Of a stretch of DNA of 64,000 bases, positions 62,771 through 64,000 are shown one piece after another. Within the stretch, counting starts at the first letter, position 1, and every line of letters starts with the position of its first letter. Under the pieces are notes generated by a model. The model was not told the DNA's origin and did no database searches. It was given only the letters and a program-made list of their open reading frames with translations. The stretch comes from Chryseobacterium gleum (GTDB lineage Bacteria > Bacteroidota > Bacteroidia > Flavobacteriales_D > Crocinitomicaceae): assembly GCA_945862165.1 (NCBI GenBank), contig CAMAXI010000001.1, forward strand, positions 1-64,000, written 5' to 3'. Position numbers and translations under genes: made by a program.

Positions 62771-63943
62771 ATGGATGTCAATAAGGAATTTGGAATTGTT
62801 GCGATTGCATACAATAGAACTGAAAGTCTCAGCAGGTTGTTAGACTCTTTAATTAAAGCTGAGTATTTTGGCGAAATTATTGACTTAGTTATTAGTATTG
62901 ACTATTCTGGGAATAATTCTGTTTATAATATGGCTACCGAATTTGAATGGCCATTTGGGAATAAAAGAATCATTCACCACTCTGAAAACTTAGGATTAAA
63001 GAATCATGTGTTGTTTTGTGGTAGCTTAACTAAAGAATATAAAAATATTTGTGTTTTTGAAGATGATATTTTTGTATCCCCTGCATTTTATAATTTTGCA
63101 AAACAGGCTGTTAAATTTTATGAAAAAGATGAAAGTGTTGCAGGTATTTCTTTATATACACATAGGTGGAATTATATTGCAAATAGACCGTTTACTTGTG
63201 TTTCAAATGAGTACGATGTGTTTTTAATGCAGCAAGCACAATCTTGGGGGCAAATTTGGACGCAATCAAAGTGGTGCGAATTTATTAAATGGTATGAGTT
63301 AAATAAAGACAATAATTTAGAAGAAGTTAATTTCCCTCAAGTCATTTCCAATTGGCCTAAATCATCTTGGCTGAAATATCACATGAAATATTTGGTTGAA
63401 AAAAAAAAATATTTTGTCTATCCTAAACAATCGTTAACTTCCAATTTTTCTGAAATCGGCACTCATGCAGTTGTTGTATCGAATTGTTATCAAGTTCCCC
63501 TAGAAATGGGAAATTCTAGAATATATAACCTTCAAAAAACGATAGATAATAAATACATTTATGATGTGTTTTTTGAAAATAAAATCATACATGACATATT
63601 AGGTTTTGATGAAAGTGAATTGACAATTGATTTATATGGTCAGAAGAAGTGTTTTAAGAAATTTCTTTTAACATCCAAGCAGTTAAATTTTGAAATAATT
63701 AAATCTTATGCTTTACGATTGCGGCCTCATGAACTAAATGTTATTTTAAATCTTAATGGAGAAGCTATTTTTTTATATAATACTAGTAATCGGCATTCAA
63801 ATTCCAAAAAGAAATTCTATTTACTAAACCAATTTATATATGATATAAAAAGTAGTGCAAAAAAAGATTTAATGAAGGCATCTTTTTATTTTTATTACGA
63901 AGCATTGAAAATTAAAATTAAACAGATTTTTAACAAAAAATAG
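62771..63943 (+). CDS. Glycosyltransferase (GT-A fold)
   Basis: FGIVAIAYNRTESLSRLLDSLIKA, NICVFEDDIFVSPAFYNF. Confidence 0.85.
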   Translation: MDVNKEFGIVAIAYNRTESLSRLLDSLIKAEYFGEIIDLVISIDYSGNNSVYNMATEFEWPFGNKRIIHHSENLGLKNHVLFCGSLTKEYKNICVFEDDIFVSPAFYNFAKQAVKFYEKDESVAGISLYTHRWNYIANRPFTCVSNEYDVFLMQQAQSWGQIWTQSKWCEFIKWYELNKDNNLEEVNFPQVISNWPKSSWLKYHMKYLVEKKKYFVYPKQSLTSNFSEIGTHAVVVSNCYQVPLEMGNSRIYNLQKTIDNKYIYDVFFENKIIHDILGFDESELTIDLYGQKKCFKKFLLTSKQLNFEIIKSYALRLRPHELNVILNLNGEAIFLYNTSNRHSNSKKKFYLLNQFIYDIKSSAKKDLMKASFYFYYEALKIKIKQIFNKK

Positions 63944-63947
63944 TTGT

Positions 63948-64000
63948 ATGTCTTTTATGATTCATTTAAAACGAATTATTAGGTACCTTTCAATGGTCTT
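63948..64000 (+). CDS. Start of a further ORF truncated by the window edge
   Basis: ATG followed by open frame MSFMIHLKRIIRYLSMV. Confidence 0.35.
   Translation, partial: MSFMIHLKRIIRYLSMV

Overview
AT-rich Bacteroidota chromosomal window, probably Flavobacteriales. Support: split transketolase, T9SS-type C-terminal domains, type III glutamine synthetase GlnN, TamL-like lipoprotein and TAnnTTTG -7 boxes. Most of it is ordinary core genome: tkt, pyrG, yidC, ribBA, lolD, mutL, rhomboids, YggS, Sua5/YrdC, and gmd/fcl leading into an O-antigen/exopolysaccharide locus at the right edge. Accessory material lies mainly in ~5.8-15.6 kb: a Fic protein with an iterated operator, two tandem membrane proteins sharing a C-terminal domain, a T9SS/lipoprotein block, and a HigBA-like module and an AAA/DUF4143 ATPase separated by copies of a ~100-bp intergenic repeat. 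Smaller accessory spots are at 25.3-25.9 kb (DUF6934-like gene plus an uncalled 55-aa ORF), 34.3-35.5 kb (insertion-like scar duplicating a gene 3' end) and 35.5-39.2 kb (rhodanese operon plus a second DUF4143 ATPase). I saw no rRNA, tRNA, CRISPR array or intact transposase. The best candidates for undescribed biology are the repeat-delimited cassettes, the 3'-end duplication scar, the DUF6934/55-aa pair and the tandem membrane paralogues. None is proven from sequence alone. All family assignments come from motif recognition by eye, not database searches.
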